Source: Streptomyces sp. NBC_01788
GTDB taxonomy: Bacteria > Actinomycetota > Actinomycetes > Streptomycetales > Streptomycetaceae
NCBI RefSeq assembly: GCF_035917575.1
Contig: NZ_CP109090.1
Coordinates: 5,518,001 to 5,582,000, forward strand
Length of the DNA stretch: 64,000 bases
Direction of reading: 5' to 3'
Below the pieces are notes generated by a model. The model had not been told where the DNA came from and searched no databases. It saw only the letters and a list, made by a program, of their open reading frames with translations. Of this stretch, positions 26,495 through 35,266 are shown in pieces. The translations under genes were made by a program, and so were the position numbers. The stretch's first letter is position 1, and every line of letters begins with the position of its first letter.

Positions 26495-29400
26495 CTAACG
26501 CTCCTGCTGGTGAGTGGGGCTGGGGAAACTGCCCGTCTGACCGTTACCGGCCTGACGGCCCTGTGCGATGCCCCGACGGAGATTGGTCAGCCGGCCGCGT
26601 ACGTCGTCAGGCGCACGCGAGACCTGCGGACCGCTCTGGTGCTGTTGCTGCTGAGCCGTGCCCGGGACGAGATTGGCCCGGGGCACCCGGCGCGGCAGGC
26701 CGGAGGTGGTGACTCCGCCCGCAGCCGGCTGCCTGACACGTTCGGCCTGCCGTACGAGTTCGTCGTTCGGCGAGGTGCGCCAGGCGGAGGCGGCGGGACG
26801 CTGGGGGGCCGCAGGAGTCTGCGGCTGTTGCGGCTGCGGCCGCTGAGGCTGCTGCGGCTGCTGGGGAGCCGCCGGAGCGGGAGCCGCTTCGCCGCCCTGC
26901 TGCTGCCGCTGTTCACCGTGGAACCAGTTGGTCTCCAGGGTGTCGAACAGCGGCGTACGGCCGTCGCCGGGACCCGGGGCCGGCGGCAGGGCCCAGGCGT
27001 CGTCCGGCCGCTGCTGCTGCGGGGCACCCTGGTTGCCCGGCTCCGGGCGGGCGGGGCGCTGCTGCGGCCGCTGGGCGGCCGGGCCGCGCAGCCCGCCGAA
27101 GTCGGCGGGACCACCCGGGTGGGCGTTCCGGCCGGGTGCGGCGTTGTCGTGGCCGGGCTGTGCGAACTGGCCCGTGGAACCGTTGTCGTACTGCTGCTGT
27201 GCGGCGAACTGCCCGGTGGAGCCGTTGTCGTACTGCTGCTGTGCGGGGAACTGGCCCGTGTTGCCGTTGTCGTAGCCCTGCTGGGCCGCGAACTGGCCGG
27301 TGGAGCCGTTGTCGTACTGCTGCTGTGCGGGGAACTGGCCCGTGTTGCCGTTGTCGTAGCCCTGCTGGGCCGCGAACCGGCCCGTGTCGGCCGGGTTGTG
27401 CTGCCCGGACTGACCGTAGACGTCCGAGCGGACGAACTGGCCCGTGTTCTGGGAGCCGTCCGTGCCCTGCTGCGGCGCGTCGAAGTCGGGGCGGGGGAAC
27501 GCCGAGGTGTCCGCGGCGGAGCCCGGGCCCTGCCGCTCGTCGAAGCGGGGTATCTCGGCCGTCGCGCCGGGTCCCTGCCGGTCGTCGATCCGCGGCATCT
27601 GCGAGGTCTGCGCCGGGTCCTGCTCGTCGTGGCCGCGCGGTGCGTCCAGAGCGGCCCGGTGCTGAGCGTTCTCGTCGGCCCAACCCTGCGTATGGGACGG
27701 CCCGTTGCCGCCCGGCAGCTCGGCACGCGGGCCGCCGCGCGGCGGCAGTTGAGGCTGTCGGCCGGGCTCGCCGCCGTTCCCGCGCTGCGGGGGAACACCG
27801 CCGCGCGCGCCGCCGAAGGCGTCCTGACGGCGTCCGTCGCCGAAGCCCTGCGACTGCTGCTGGGCACCCGGGTGCCGGCCGTCGCCGAAGCCCTGCTGAC
27901 CGCCCGCGCCGGGACCCTGCTGGCCCTGCGGCCCGCCGGGCGCCTGGCCGAAGGCGCCCGCCATGCCCGACGCGCCCGGACGGCCCTGCTGCGGCTGCCC
28001 CGGACCCTGCTGTCCGCGCGCTCCGCCCTGGCGGCCGGCGCCGGGCAGCGCGGCCCGCGGGCCCTGGCCGCCACCGACCTGTCCGCGCGGAGCGGCTCCG
28101 GCACCGAGCCGGCCCGCCCCGCCCTGCTGACCGCCCGCGCCCAGCGCTCCACCGCCCTGCTGACCGCCCTGACGGCGGGCCGCGGCGGCACCGGCGGCGG
28201 CAGCCGCGGCGGCCGGACCGCCCGCGCCCGGACCGCCGGGCTTGCCCCCGCCCGGCTTCTTGCCGCCCTGGGCGACATCGACGGGCAGCATGACGAGAGC
28301 CGTCGTACCACCGGAGTCGGAGGGGCGCAGCTGGATGCGGATGCCGTGACGCTGGGACAGACGACCGACCACGAACAGACCCATGCGGCGGGAGACCGAG
28401 ACGTCCACGGTGGGCGGCGCGGCGAGCCGCTCGTTGATCGCGGCCAGGTCCTCCGGGGACAGACCGATACCGGTGTCGTGGATCTCGATCAGTACCCGGC
28501 CGTCCGGCAGCGCGTGACCGGTGACCTTGACCTTGGTCTGCGGGGAGGAGAACGAGGTGGCGTTCTCCAGCAGCTCGGCCAGCAGGTGCACGAGGTCGTT
28601 GACCACGCGGCCGGCGACCTCGGTGCCGGGCACCGAGGCCAGTTCGATGCGCTCGTACTGCTCCACCTCGGACGCGGCGGCGCGGAGCACGTCGACCAGC
28701 GGGACCGGACGGGTCCAGCGGCGGCCGGGCTCCTCACCGGCGAGGACGAGGAGGTTCTCACCGTTACGGCGCATGCGCGTGGCGAGGTGGTCGAGCTTGA
28801 ACAGCGAGGACAGCTGGTCCGGGTCGGCCTCGCGGGACTCGAGTTCGGAGATCAGCGAGAGCTGGCGCTGGATCAGACCCTGGGAGCGGCGCGAGAGGTT
28901 GGTGAACATCGCGTTGACGTTGCCCCGCAGCAGGGCCTGCTCGGCGGCGAGACGGACCGCCTCGCGGTGCACCTCGTCGAAGGCCGTGGCCACCTGGCCG
29001 ATCTCGTCCCGGGAGTGCACACCGACCGACTCCACGGACGTGTCGACGTCCTGCGGGTCGGTCTCCGAGAGCTGGCGGACCAGCTCGGGCAGGCGTTCCT
29101 GGGCGACCCTGGTGGCCGTCTCCTGGAGCCGGTGCAGCGAGCGGATCATGGAGCGGGCCACGACGAAGGCGCCGACCAGCGACACGCCGAGGACGAGCAG
29201 GATCAGCACACCGGAGACGATGGCGTCGTACTCGGTGGCGCTGCGCAGCTCGCGGGCCTTCTGCTCCATCTCCTCGAGCAGCGTGTGCTCGATCTTCTTC
29301 ATCTGCTCGATCTTGGTCGAGCTGTCGTCCACCCAGTCGCGGTAGGAGCGCTTGTTGGCCGCCTTGACGCCGTCGGGGTTGTCCAGGACGCGCTTGGCGT

Positions 29401-30424
29401 AGGTGTCCGCGGACAGAATCGTCGGGTTGCCCTCCGAGATGGGCTTGATGAGCTCCTCGGAGCCCTCCCCGTAGATGTTGCGGAAGCTGTTGAGGTCGGA
29501 GGTCTGACTCTCCAGCGCCTGCTGGGCGTAGAGGCGGTCGTTGTCCGAGAGATTGCCGACGTTGATGTTGTTGGCCGGCAGGGCGGCGGCGATGACGGCG
29601 CGCTGGACGGACGCGTACTCCTTGGCGGAGGAGAAGGCGGACAGGGCACGCGTCCGCTGGATCATCTGCGGGTTGCTGGTCGCCTCGGCCATGTCCTGGG
29701 AGAGGGCGAGCAGCTCGGTGATGAGCCGGTGGTAGCTCTCGACCGTGCGGGCCGAGTTCTCCTTGGACTGGTACGCGTCCTTGCGGATCTTGCCGAGGCC
29801 GTTGAGGTCACTGGCCAGGCCGACCAGGGTGTCGCGGACACCGAGGAGGTTGCCGCCCTTGCTGGCGGCGTCGATCTCCTCGGACGCGGTCAGGAAGTTG
29901 GAGCGGGCGCGGTCGGTACGGTCCCGGTAGCCCTGGATGGTGATGGCGCTCGCGGGCGAGGGGTTGGTCAGCGGGCCCGCGGACTGGTCGCGCTCCTCCT
30001 GGAGCGCGGCGGCCAGTTCGGTGGCCTGCTTGGTCATGACCGTCAGCAGCTTCATGTTGTCGAGCTGCTGGATGTCGTCCATGCTCTCGCTGATACGCAG
30101 CCCACCGAGCGTGGTGGCGGCCGCCACGGGCAGCGTGAGCAGCGCCACCAGACGGGTGGAGATGCGCCAGTTGCGCAGTGCCATGCGCGAACCGGTGCCC
30201 ACCGGAGTCTGGTTCCCGGACTGCGTGGCCGCCGAGGCCGGGCCCGACGCCGGCGCACCGGCCGGGCCGGTCGTGCCCGAGCGTCCGGTTCGCTCCGCGC
30301 CGTCGCCGCCCGAAGCCGGATTCTGGGCGTGCTGGGGCGAGGAGCTGACGGCCATGGGGCCAGTCCCGCCGTGCGGCTCCGGCTCCGCCGAAGCGCTGCC
30401 ATCCCTCTTGAAACGTCCCTGCAC
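26495..30424 (-). CDS. cvnA: conservon sensor kinase-like protein CvnA (right copy)
   Basis: 1309 aa from GTG 30424 (MQGRFKRDGS; AGAGG upstream). A transmembrane helix near 80-100 (LVALLTLPVAAATTLGG), a nitrate/nitrite-sensing-like helical extracytoplasmic domain, a second helix (VSGVLILLVLGVSLVGAFVVA), HAMP, and HATPase_c (LLAELLENATSFSSP, EIHDTGIGLS, GLFVVGRLSQRHG). No H-box histidine is evident. The C-terminal ~530 residues are low-complexity: Gly/Gln-rich, then YDNG-N/S-TGQF repeats, then the conserved tail GLPRRVPRANLVPG and QVSRAPDDVRGRLTNLRRG. Distal gene order A-B-C-D; no P450 gene follows. Confidence 0.9.
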   Translation of the reverse strand: MQGRFKRDGSASAEPEPHGGTGPMAVSSSPQHAQNPASGGDGAERTGRSGTTGPAGAPASGPASAATQSGNQTPVGTGSRMALRNWRISTRLVALLTLPVAAATTLGGLRISESMDDIQQLDNMKLLTVMTKQATELAAALQEERDQSAGPLTNPSPASAITIQGYRDRTDRARSNFLTASEEIDAASKGGNLLGVRDTLVGLASDLNGLGKIRKDAYQSKENSARTVESYHRLITELLALSQDMAEATSNPQMIQRTRALSAFSSAKEYASVQRAVIAAALPANNINVGNLSDNDRLYAQQALESQTSDLNSFRNIYGEGSEELIKPISEGNPTILSADTYAKRVLDNPDGVKAANKRSYRDWVDDSSTKIEQMKKIEHTLLEEMEQKARELRSATEYDAIVSGVLILLVLGVSLVGAFVVARSMIRSLHRLQETATRVAQERLPELVRQLSETDPQDVDTSVESVGVHSRDEIGQVATAFDEVHREAVRLAAEQALLRGNVNAMFTNLSRRSQGLIQRQLSLISELESREADPDQLSSLFKLDHLATRMRRNGENLLVLAGEEPGRRWTRPVPLVDVLRAAASEVEQYERIELASVPGTEVAGRVVNDLVHLLAELLENATSFSSPQTKVKVTGHALPDGRVLIEIHDTGIGLSPEDLAAINERLAAPPTVDVSVSRRMGLFVVGRLSQRHGIRIQLRPSDSGGTTALVMLPVDVAQGGKKPGGGKPGGPGAGGPAAAAAAAGAAAARRQGGQQGGGALGAGGQQGGAGRLGAGAAPRGQVGGGQGPRAALPGAGRQGGARGQQGPGQPQQGRPGASGMAGAFGQAPGGPQGQQGPGAGGQQGFGDGRHPGAQQQSQGFGDGRRQDAFGGARGGVPPQRGNGGEPGRQPQLPPRGGPRAELPGGNGPSHTQGWADENAQHRAALDAPRGHDEQDPAQTSQMPRIDDRQGPGATAEIPRFDERQGPGSAADTSAFPRPDFDAPQQGTDGSQNTGQFVRSDVYGQSGQHNPADTGRFAAQQGYDNGNTGQFPAQQQYDNGSTGQFAAQQGYDNGNTGQFPAQQQYDNGSTGQFAAQQQYDNGSTGQFAQPGHDNAAPGRNAHPGGPADFGGLRGPAAQRPQQRPARPEPGNQGAPQQQRPDDAWALPPAPGPGDGRTPLFDTLETNWFHGEQRQQQGGEAAPAPAAPQQPQQPQRPQPQQPQTPAAPQRPAASAWRTSPNDELVRQAERVRQPAAGGVTTSGLPRRVPRANLVPGTAQQQQHQSGPQVSRAPDDVRGRLTNLRRGIAQGRQAGNGQTGSFPSPTHQQER
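27167..27376 (-). repeat. in-frame 42-bp tandem repeats in cvnA
   Basis: About five units of 42 bp (14 codons) encode QQxYDNGN/STGQFxA-type repeats in the disordered region of the right CvnA. Alternating units are near identical, so copy number is likely to vary between strains. Confidence 0.8.
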
Positions 30425-31027
30425 TAGCGTCGCAACCTCTGGACCAGGCGTCCCCCCGCGCGAACGGAAGGACGGTGTCGGCGTTGTGGGAAGAGCCCTG
30501 AGACGCACTTCCCTGATGGTCGTGAGTGACCGGCGCTGGCTCCCCCTTCTCACCGCCACTCGGCGCTGCGTTGCGCCCCCTGCGCGCCGGCTCGATCCTG
30601 CGGCGGTCCGTGGCATTCCAGCACAGTGGCGGATCTCCAACAAGGCATGTGGGCCAGGCTGTGACCTCCGTGACAGCGCGTGAGTGACGGATTACCTGCC
30701 GTGGAAAGTGATCTCCCGTATAGGGGACATTTCGCTACCTACCTGTGAGTCACTTCAGGTGTCCTGGTCGGCATGATCGGGAGCGGAATGATGGCTTCAG
30801 TGGGTCAATGTCCGATTCGGCAATCACGGGCGCGTCTGCGAATCGCCCGGATTGTCCATGGCTTCGTGAGCAAACTCACACCGGCATCACGGGCTCTTCA
30901 CGCCTTCGGCCGGGAATTGAATGTTTAGCCTGACGCTTTACAGGGATGGCAAATCCGACAACCGGCGCCCGAATGTGGGGTCATGCGGCCCTCCCGGTGC
31001 CCGTAGACGACAAGGTCTCGTACAACC
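30425..31027. other. 600-bp intergenic region upstream of the right conservon
   Basis: It separates divergent cvnA (minus) and the 62-aa peptide gene (plus). AT content is locally higher around 30700-30950. GGACA/TGTCC arms at about 30724 and 30758 are noted. I see no gene supported by codon pattern plus ribosome site. Confidence 0.5.
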
Positions 31028-31216
31028 GTGAAGACGACGATGATGTTCCGCAACATAGCCAACCCCCGGCGCACGACGCTGACGCACCTCGAGGGAACCG
31101 AGACGTTGCAGACGCCGGAGCAGCCGGAGCACTCCGTCTCCCTTCCCGAGCAGACCGCCAACCCCCGGCGCACCATTCTCATGGAGGCACCCGTCGCGGC
31201 CGTCGCCGCGGAGTAG
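31028..31216 (+). CDS. 62-aa peptide with duplicated ANPRRT motif
   Basis: GTG start (ATG codons at 31040 or 31043 are alternatives), weak AAGG upstream. The product has two near-copies of a short motif: NIANPRRTTL near the N-terminus and QTANPRRTIL near residue 47, separated by an acidic, Glu/Pro-rich spacer (TPEQPEHSVSLPEQ), and ends APVAAVAAE. No signal peptide or membrane segment. I do not recognise a family. It has codon bias typical of real genes and is followed by a hairpin. It could be a small regulatory or adaptor protein, or a RiPP precursor; no modification enzyme is adjacent. Confidence 0.65.
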   Translation: MKTTMMFRNIANPRRTTLTHLEGTETLQTPEQPEHSVSLPEQTANPRRTILMEAPVAAVAAE

Positions 31217-31246
31217 CACGCGGTCCGGACACGGACGAAGGGCCAC

Positions 31247-31272
31247 GGGGCGTCCCGAGCGCGGGACACCCC
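31247..31272 (+). terminator. terminator after the 62-aa peptide
   Basis: GTCCCG-AGCG-CGGGAC extended by GGGG/CCCC across one mismatch, 31 bases after the stop codon. There is no T-run. Confidence 0.55.
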
Positions 31273-31375
31273 GCTCTCATGCCCCGCACGCCGTAATCGC
31301 GCGAGGTCCGGGGCCCGGCCGCGTTAGCCTGGAGCGTCAGACTCCAGCCGTTTCAGTCAAGGGGCCAAGCAACCC

Positions 31376-32161
31376 GTGCGCATCGCCAGGTTCTCCATCG
31401 ACGGGAACGTCGCCTTCGGCGCGGTCGAGGGCGACAAGCCGGACGAACTCGTCCTCGACATCATCAAGGGCATCCCGTTCGCGGACTTCGAGCTCTCCGG
31501 CACCCGGGTGCCGCTGAGCAAGGTACGGCTGCTGCCGCCGGTGCTCCCCAACAAGGTCGTCGCCTTCGGCCGCAACTACGCCGAGCACGCACGCGAGCTC
31601 GGCAACGAGGTGCCCGACGCCCCGTTCGCCTTCTTCAAGCCGTCCACCTCGGTGATCGGCCCCGGCGACCCGATCCAGTACCCCTCCTTCTCCCAGGAGC
31701 TGCACCACGAGGCCGAGCTGGCCGTGGTCATCGGCCGCATGTGCCGCGAGGTCCCGCGCGAGCGCGTCAAGGACGTGATCCTCGGCTACACCTGCGCCAA
31801 CGACGTCACCGCCCGCGACGTGCAGCGGCGCGAGAAGCAGTGGGCCAGGGCCAAGGGCTTCGACACCTCCTGCCCGCTCGGCCCCTGGGTGGAGACGGAC
31901 ATCGACCTCACCGCCGCGGCCGACCTGACCATCCAGCTCACCGTCAACGGCGAGCAGCGGCAGCTCGGCCGCACCAGCGAGATGATCCACCCGATCGAGG
32001 ATCTGATCGTCAACATCTCCGAGGCCATGACGCTGCTCCCCGGCGACGTGATCCTCACGGGCACCCCGGCAGGGGTCGGCCCCCTCAACGTCGGCGACGA
32101 GGTCGCCGTCACCATCGAAGGCATCGGCACTCTCACCAACAAGGTTGTCAAGCGTGGCTAG
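31376..32161 (+). CDS. fumarylacetoacetate hydrolase (FAH) family protein
   Basis: 261 aa, GTG start. FAH fold: [17 protein letters not shown], an acidic metal site [26 protein letters not shown], and the C-terminal [14 protein letters not shown]. Family members cleave C-C bonds or isomerise hydroxymuconate-type diketo acids using Mg2+; the substrate here is unknown. It overlaps gltX by 8 bases, implying cotranscription. Confidence 0.88.
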   Translation: MRIARFSIDGNVAFGAVEGDKPDELVLDIIKGIPFADFELSGTRVPLSKVRLLPPVLPNKVVAFGRNYAEHARELGNEVPDAPFAFFKPSTSVIGPGDPIQYPSFSQELHHEAELAVVIGRMCREVPRERVKDVILGYTCANDVTARDVQRREKQWARAKGFDTSCPLGPWVETDIDLTAAADLTIQLTVNGEQRQLGRTSEMIHPIEDLIVNISEAMTLLPGDVILTGTPAGVGPLNVGDEVAVTIEGIGTLTNKVVKRG

Positions 32162-33680
32162 CGCACCCGGCTCTCCTTCCCCCAAGTCCTCGGCTCCGCT
32201 CGGACAGGGGGTACCCCCACGCGTCCGTTTCTGCCCGTCCCCCACCGGTAACCCCCACGTGGGCCTGGTCCGCACCGCCCTGTTCAACTGGGCGTTCGCC
32301 CGGCACCACCAGGGCACGCTGGTCTTCCGCATCGAGGACACCGACGCGGCCCGCGACTCCGAGGAGTCCTACAACCAGCTCCTCGACGCGATGCGCTGGC
32401 TGGGCTTCGACTGGGACGAGGGCCCCGAGGTCGGCGGCCCGCACGCGCCGTACCGGCAGTCGCAGCGCATGGACATCTACGCCGACGTCGCCCGCAAGCT
32501 GCTCGACGCCGGCCACGCCTACCACTGCTACTGCTCGCAGGAGGAGCTGGACAGCCGCCGCGAGGCCGCCCGCGCGGCCGGCAAGCCGTCCGGCTACGAC
32601 GGCCACTGCCGCGACCTGAGCACCGCGCAGGTCGAGGAGTACAAGGCACAGGGCCGGGCGCCGATCGTCCGCTTCCGGATGCCCGACGAGACGATCACCT
32701 TCACGGACCTGGTCCGCGGCGAGATCACGTACCTCCCGGAGAACGTCCCGGACTACGGCATCGTCCGCGCCAACGGCGCCCCGCTGTACACCCTGGTCAA
32801 CCCGGTCGACGACGCGCTCATGGAGATCACCCACATCCTGCGCGGCGAGGACCTGCTCTCCTCCACCCCGCGGCAGATCGCCCTGTACAAGGCGCTGATC
32901 GAACTGGGCGTCGCCAAGGACATCCCGGCCTTCGGCCACCTGCCGTACGTGATGGGCGAGGGCAACAAGAAGCTCTCCAAGCGCGACCCGCAGTCGTCGC
33001 TGAACCTCTACCGCGAGCGCGGCTTCCTGCCCGAGGGCCTGCTCAACTACCTCTCGCTGCTGGGCTGGTCGCTCTCGGCCGACCGGGACATCTTCTCCGT
33101 CGAGGAGATGGTCGCGGCCTTCGACATCGCGGACGTGAACCCCAACCCGGCCCGCTTCGACCTGAAGAAGTGCGAGGCGATCAACGCCGACCACATCCGC
33201 CTGCTCGATGTGAAGGACTTCACCGAGCGCTGCGCCCCCTGGCTCAAGGCCCCCGTCGCGCCGTGGGCGCCGGAGGACTTCGACGAGGCCAAGTGGCAGG
33301 CGATCGCCCCGCAGGCGCAGACGCGTCTGAAGGTCCTGTCCGAGATCACGGACAACGTGGACTTCCTGTTCCTGCCCGAGCCGGTCTTCGACGAGCCGAG
33401 CTGGACCAAGGCGATGAAGGAGGGCTCCGACGCCCTGCTCCGCACCGCCCGGGAGAAGCTGGAGTCGGCCGACTGGTCCTCCCCCGACTCCCTGAAGGAG
33501 GCCGTCCTGACCGCCGGCGAGGCCCACGGCCTCAAGCTCGGCAAGGCCCAGGCCCCGGTCCGCGTCGCCGTCACGGGCCGCACGGTCGGCCTGCCCCTCT
33601 TCGAGTCCCTGGAGGTCCTGGGCAAGGAGAAGACGCTGGCACGGATCGACGCGGCGCTCACCAGGCTCGCGTCCGTATAA
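32154..33680 (+). CDS. gltX: glutamyl-tRNA synthetase
   Basis: 508-aa class I synthetase: [16 protein letters not shown] (HIGH-type motif), [14 protein letters not shown], and KLSKRDP (KMSKS-type). Actinobacteria generally use a non-discriminating GluRS that charges tRNA-Glu and also tRNA-Gln, later amidated by GatCAB. Start GTG 32154, overlapping the FAH gene. Unusually, between the start (MASAPG) and the first conserved strand lies a Pro/Ser-rich insertion encoded by a palindromic repeat (32178-32219; 14 codons, in frame). The catalytic body is intact. Confidence 0.95.
   Translation: MASAPGSPSPKSSAPLGQGVPPRVRFCPSPTGNPHVGLVRTALFNWAFARHHQGTLVFRIEDTDAARDSEESYNQLLDAMRWLGFDWDEGPEVGGPHAPYRQSQRMDIYADVARKLLDAGHAYHCYCSQEELDSRREAARAAGKPSGYDGHCRDLSTAQVEEYKAQGRAPIVRFRMPDETITFTDLVRGEITYLPENVPDYGIVRANGAPLYTLVNPVDDALMEITHILRGEDLLSSTPRQIALYKALIELGVAKDIPAFGHLPYVMGEGNKKLSKRDPQSSLNLYRERGFLPEGLLNYLSLLGWSLSADRDIFSVEEMVAAFDIADVNPNPARFDLKKCEAINADHIRLLDVKDFTERCAPWLKAPVAPWAPEDFDEAKWQAIAPQAQTRLKVLSEITDNVDFLFLPEPVFDEPSWTKAMKEGSDALLRTAREKLESADWSSPDSLKEAVLTAGEAHGLKLGKAQAPVRVAVTGRTVGLPLFESLEVLGKEKTLARIDAALTRLASV
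32178..32219. repeat. interspersed palindromic repeat, copy 2, inside gltX
   Basis: TCCCCCAA-GTCC-N12-GGAC-A-GGGGG-TA-CCCCCA, the same architecture as 63-95. Being 42 bp it keeps the gltX frame and adds about [14 protein letters not shown] to the N-terminus. Confidence 0.7.
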
Positions 33681-33699
33681 GCACCGTGTGACACGCACT

Positions 33700-33726
33700 G
33701 GGCGGCAGTCGACTCGGCTGCCGCCC
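33700..33726 (+). terminator. terminator after gltX
   Basis: GGGCGGCAG pairs with CTGCCGCCC (9 bp, 9-base loop), followed by TGTCATAT, 19 bases after the gltX stop. Confidence 0.7.
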
Positions 33727-33812
33727 TGTCATATGAGGACGGCCGCGGGCAGGTGGTGCCTGGTGCGCGAAGGCCTCCGGAACCCCGCCCGCCTTGGCGT
33801 ACCGTCGGTGTC

Positions 33813-34547
33813 ATGTCGATCAAAGCCGTGCTCTGGGACGTCGACGACACGCTCTTCGACTACACCACCGCCGACCGCGCCGGTATGCGCCTGCACCTGG
33901 CCGCCGAGGGACTGCTCGACCGGTACGCGACGGTGGAGGACGCCCTGGCGCACTGGCGGCGGACCACCGACGCGCAGTGGGCGCGGTTCTCGGCGGGGGA
34001 GGCGACCTTCGAGGAGCAGCGGCGGGACCGGGTGCGGGTCTTCCTCGCCCGGCCGGAGCTGGCCGACGCCGAGAGCGACGCGTGGTTCGCGCGCTACCTG
34101 GGGCACTACGAGGCCGCCTGGGCGCTCTTCCCGGACGTGCTGCCCGTCCTCGACGCGCTCGCCGCCAGCCACCGGCACGCCGTGCTGTCCAACTCCAGCA
34201 TCCACGTCCAGGAACGCAAGCTGCGCGCCCTCGGCGTGCGCGACCGCTTCGAGACCGTGCTGTGCGCCGCGGAACTCGGTGTGTCCAAGCCGGAGCCGCG
34301 GGCGTTCCACGCGGCCTGCGAGGCGCTGGAACTCGGCCCGCACGAAGTGGCCTACGTCGGCGACCATCCGGACATCGACGCGCGGGGCGCCGCCGAGGCC
34401 GGGCTGCTGTCGGTCTGGATCGACCGCGCCGGCGTGCACGCCGGCGGCCGGGACGGCGCCGGTTGGCGCCGGATCGCCTCGCTCGCCGAACTGCCCGCGA
34501 TCCTCCGCGCCGATACTCGTTTTGGAGCCCCGTCCACCTTCAGGTAA
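33813..34547 (+). CDS. HAD-superfamily hydrolase
   Basis: 244 aa. Motif I DVDDTLFDY (nucleophile Asp), motif II LSNSS, motif III KPEPRAF (Lys), motif IV GDHPDID, with a helical cap at about 20-95: subfamily IA phosphatase layout like phosphoglycolate phosphatase or YjjG. The substrate cannot be assigned. Its 3' end overlaps the putative tRNA promoter. Confidence 0.88.
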   Translation: MSIKAVLWDVDDTLFDYTTADRAGMRLHLAAEGLLDRYATVEDALAHWRRTTDAQWARFSAGEATFEEQRRDRVRVFLARPELADAESDAWFARYLGHYEAAWALFPDVLPVLDALAASHRHAVLSNSSIHVQERKLRALGVRDRFETVLCAAELGVSKPEPRAFHAACEALELGPHEVAYVGDHPDIDARGAAEAGLLSVWIDRAGVHAGGRDGAGWRRIASLAELPAILRADTRFGAPSTFR

Positions 34548-34550
34548 TGT
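34522..34550 (+). promoter_or_regulatory. putative promoter of the tRNA cluster
   Basis: TTGGAG (34522-34527) and TAATGT (34545-34550) with 17-base spacing, about 85 bases before the first tRNA. It overlaps the end of the HAD gene. Confidence 0.45.
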
Positions 34551-34635
34551 TCTTCCTGCGCCGCGGGGCGGACCGAAGGTTCGGAGCCGCGGATGCAACA
34601 CTAGAAGAGGATCCCGACGGGATCTTTCCTTCCAG

Positions 34636-34707
34636 TGGCCTATGGTGTAATTGGCAGCACGACTGATTCTGGTTCAGTTAGTCTTGGTTCGAGTCCAGGT
34701 AGGCCAG
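34636..34707 (+). tRNA. tRNA-Gln (anticodon CTG)
   Basis: 72-nt cloverleaf: acceptor TGGCCTA/TAGGCCA, anticodon loop ATTCTGGT, T-arm GGTTCGAGTCC. CCA is not encoded. Confidence 0.95.
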
Positions 34708-34745
34708 CTCGCAGAGCTCATCTGCATCGCGGATCTCATCCGCAG

Positions 34746-34818
34746 GCCCCCGTTGTGTAGCGGCCTAGCACGCCGCCCTCTCAAGGCGGTAGCGCCGGTT
34801 CGAATCCGGTCGGGGGTA
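34746..34818 (+). tRNA. tRNA-Glu (anticodon CTC), first copy
   Basis: 73 nt: acceptor GCCCCCG/CGGGGGT, anticodon stem CCGCC/GGCGG with CTC, T-arm GGTTCGAATCC, no encoded CCA. Confidence 0.95.
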
Positions 34819-34847
34819 CGGATCTCAGGAGCTTTCCAGGGATCAAG

Positions 34848-34920
34848 GCCCCCGTTGTGTAGCGGCCTAGCACGCCGCCCTCTCAAGGCGGTAGCGCCGG
34901 TTCGAATCCGGTCGGGGGTA
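34848..34920 (+). tRNA. tRNA-Glu (anticodon CTC), second copy
   Basis: Identical in sequence to the copy at 34746-34818, 29 bases downstream. Confidence 0.95.
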
Positions 34921-34940
34921 CGACTGGTCTAAACCATCAT

Positions 34941-35012
34941 TGGTCTATGGTGTAATTGGCAGCACGACTGATTCTGGTTCAGTTAGTCTTGGTTCGAGTC
35001 CAGGTAGACCAG
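34941..35012 (+). tRNA. tRNA-Gln (anticodon CTG), second copy
   Basis: As the first tRNA-Gln except for the compensated acceptor pair (TGGTCTA/TAGACCA). Confidence 0.95.
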
Positions 35013-35040
35013 CTCGGGCCTGCGGAAACGCAGTGTCCAC

Positions 35041-35113
35041 GCCCCCGTTGTGTAGCGGCCTAGCACGCCGCCCTCTCAAGGCGGTAGCGCCGGTTCGAAT
35101 CCGGTCGGGGGTA
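35041..35113 (+). tRNA. tRNA-Glu (anticodon CTC), third copy
   Basis: Identical to the other two tRNA-Glu genes; last member of the Gln-Glu-Glu-Gln-Glu cluster. Confidence 0.95.
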
Positions 35114-35123
35114 CGCATTTCGG

Positions 35124-35153
35124 AAGGGCCCTCCCTTAGGGGAGGGCCCTTTT
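35124..35153 (+). terminator. terminator of the tRNA cluster
   Basis: AAGGGCCCTCCC-TTAG-GGGAGGGCCCTT followed by TT, starting 10 bases after the last tRNA. Confidence 0.85.
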
Positions 35154-35266
35154 GCGTGTTTCCCTTGCGCGCCGCACATGGAGAGTGCCACTATCCAAGT
35201 ATGGGTAGCGGGGCTATCCATGACGCTGTCTGTGCCTGACCAGGTGCGAGGGGATGGGGGAACGGG

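Noticed and set aside
27167..27376. Array-like 42-bp repeats considered as CRISPR
   Set aside because: There are no unique spacers; the units are in frame in cvnA and encode a tandem peptide.
26414..30427. Plus-strand open frame of over 1300 codons opposite cvnA
   Set aside because: It mirrors the GC-skewed third positions of cvnA on the other strand; no ribosome site and low-complexity product. The real gene is the conservon sensor.
31028..31216. Lanthipeptide precursor call for the 62-aa peptide
   Set aside because: No cysteine is present and no modification enzyme lies nearby, so a lanthipeptide cannot be supported.
34651..34932. Small ORFs spanning the tRNA cluster
   Set aside because: They translate tRNA genes and repeat because the tRNA-Glu copies are identical.
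34746..35113. CRISPR-like regularly spaced repeats
   Set aside because: The repeats are complete tRNA-Glu cloverleafs, not CRISPR units.
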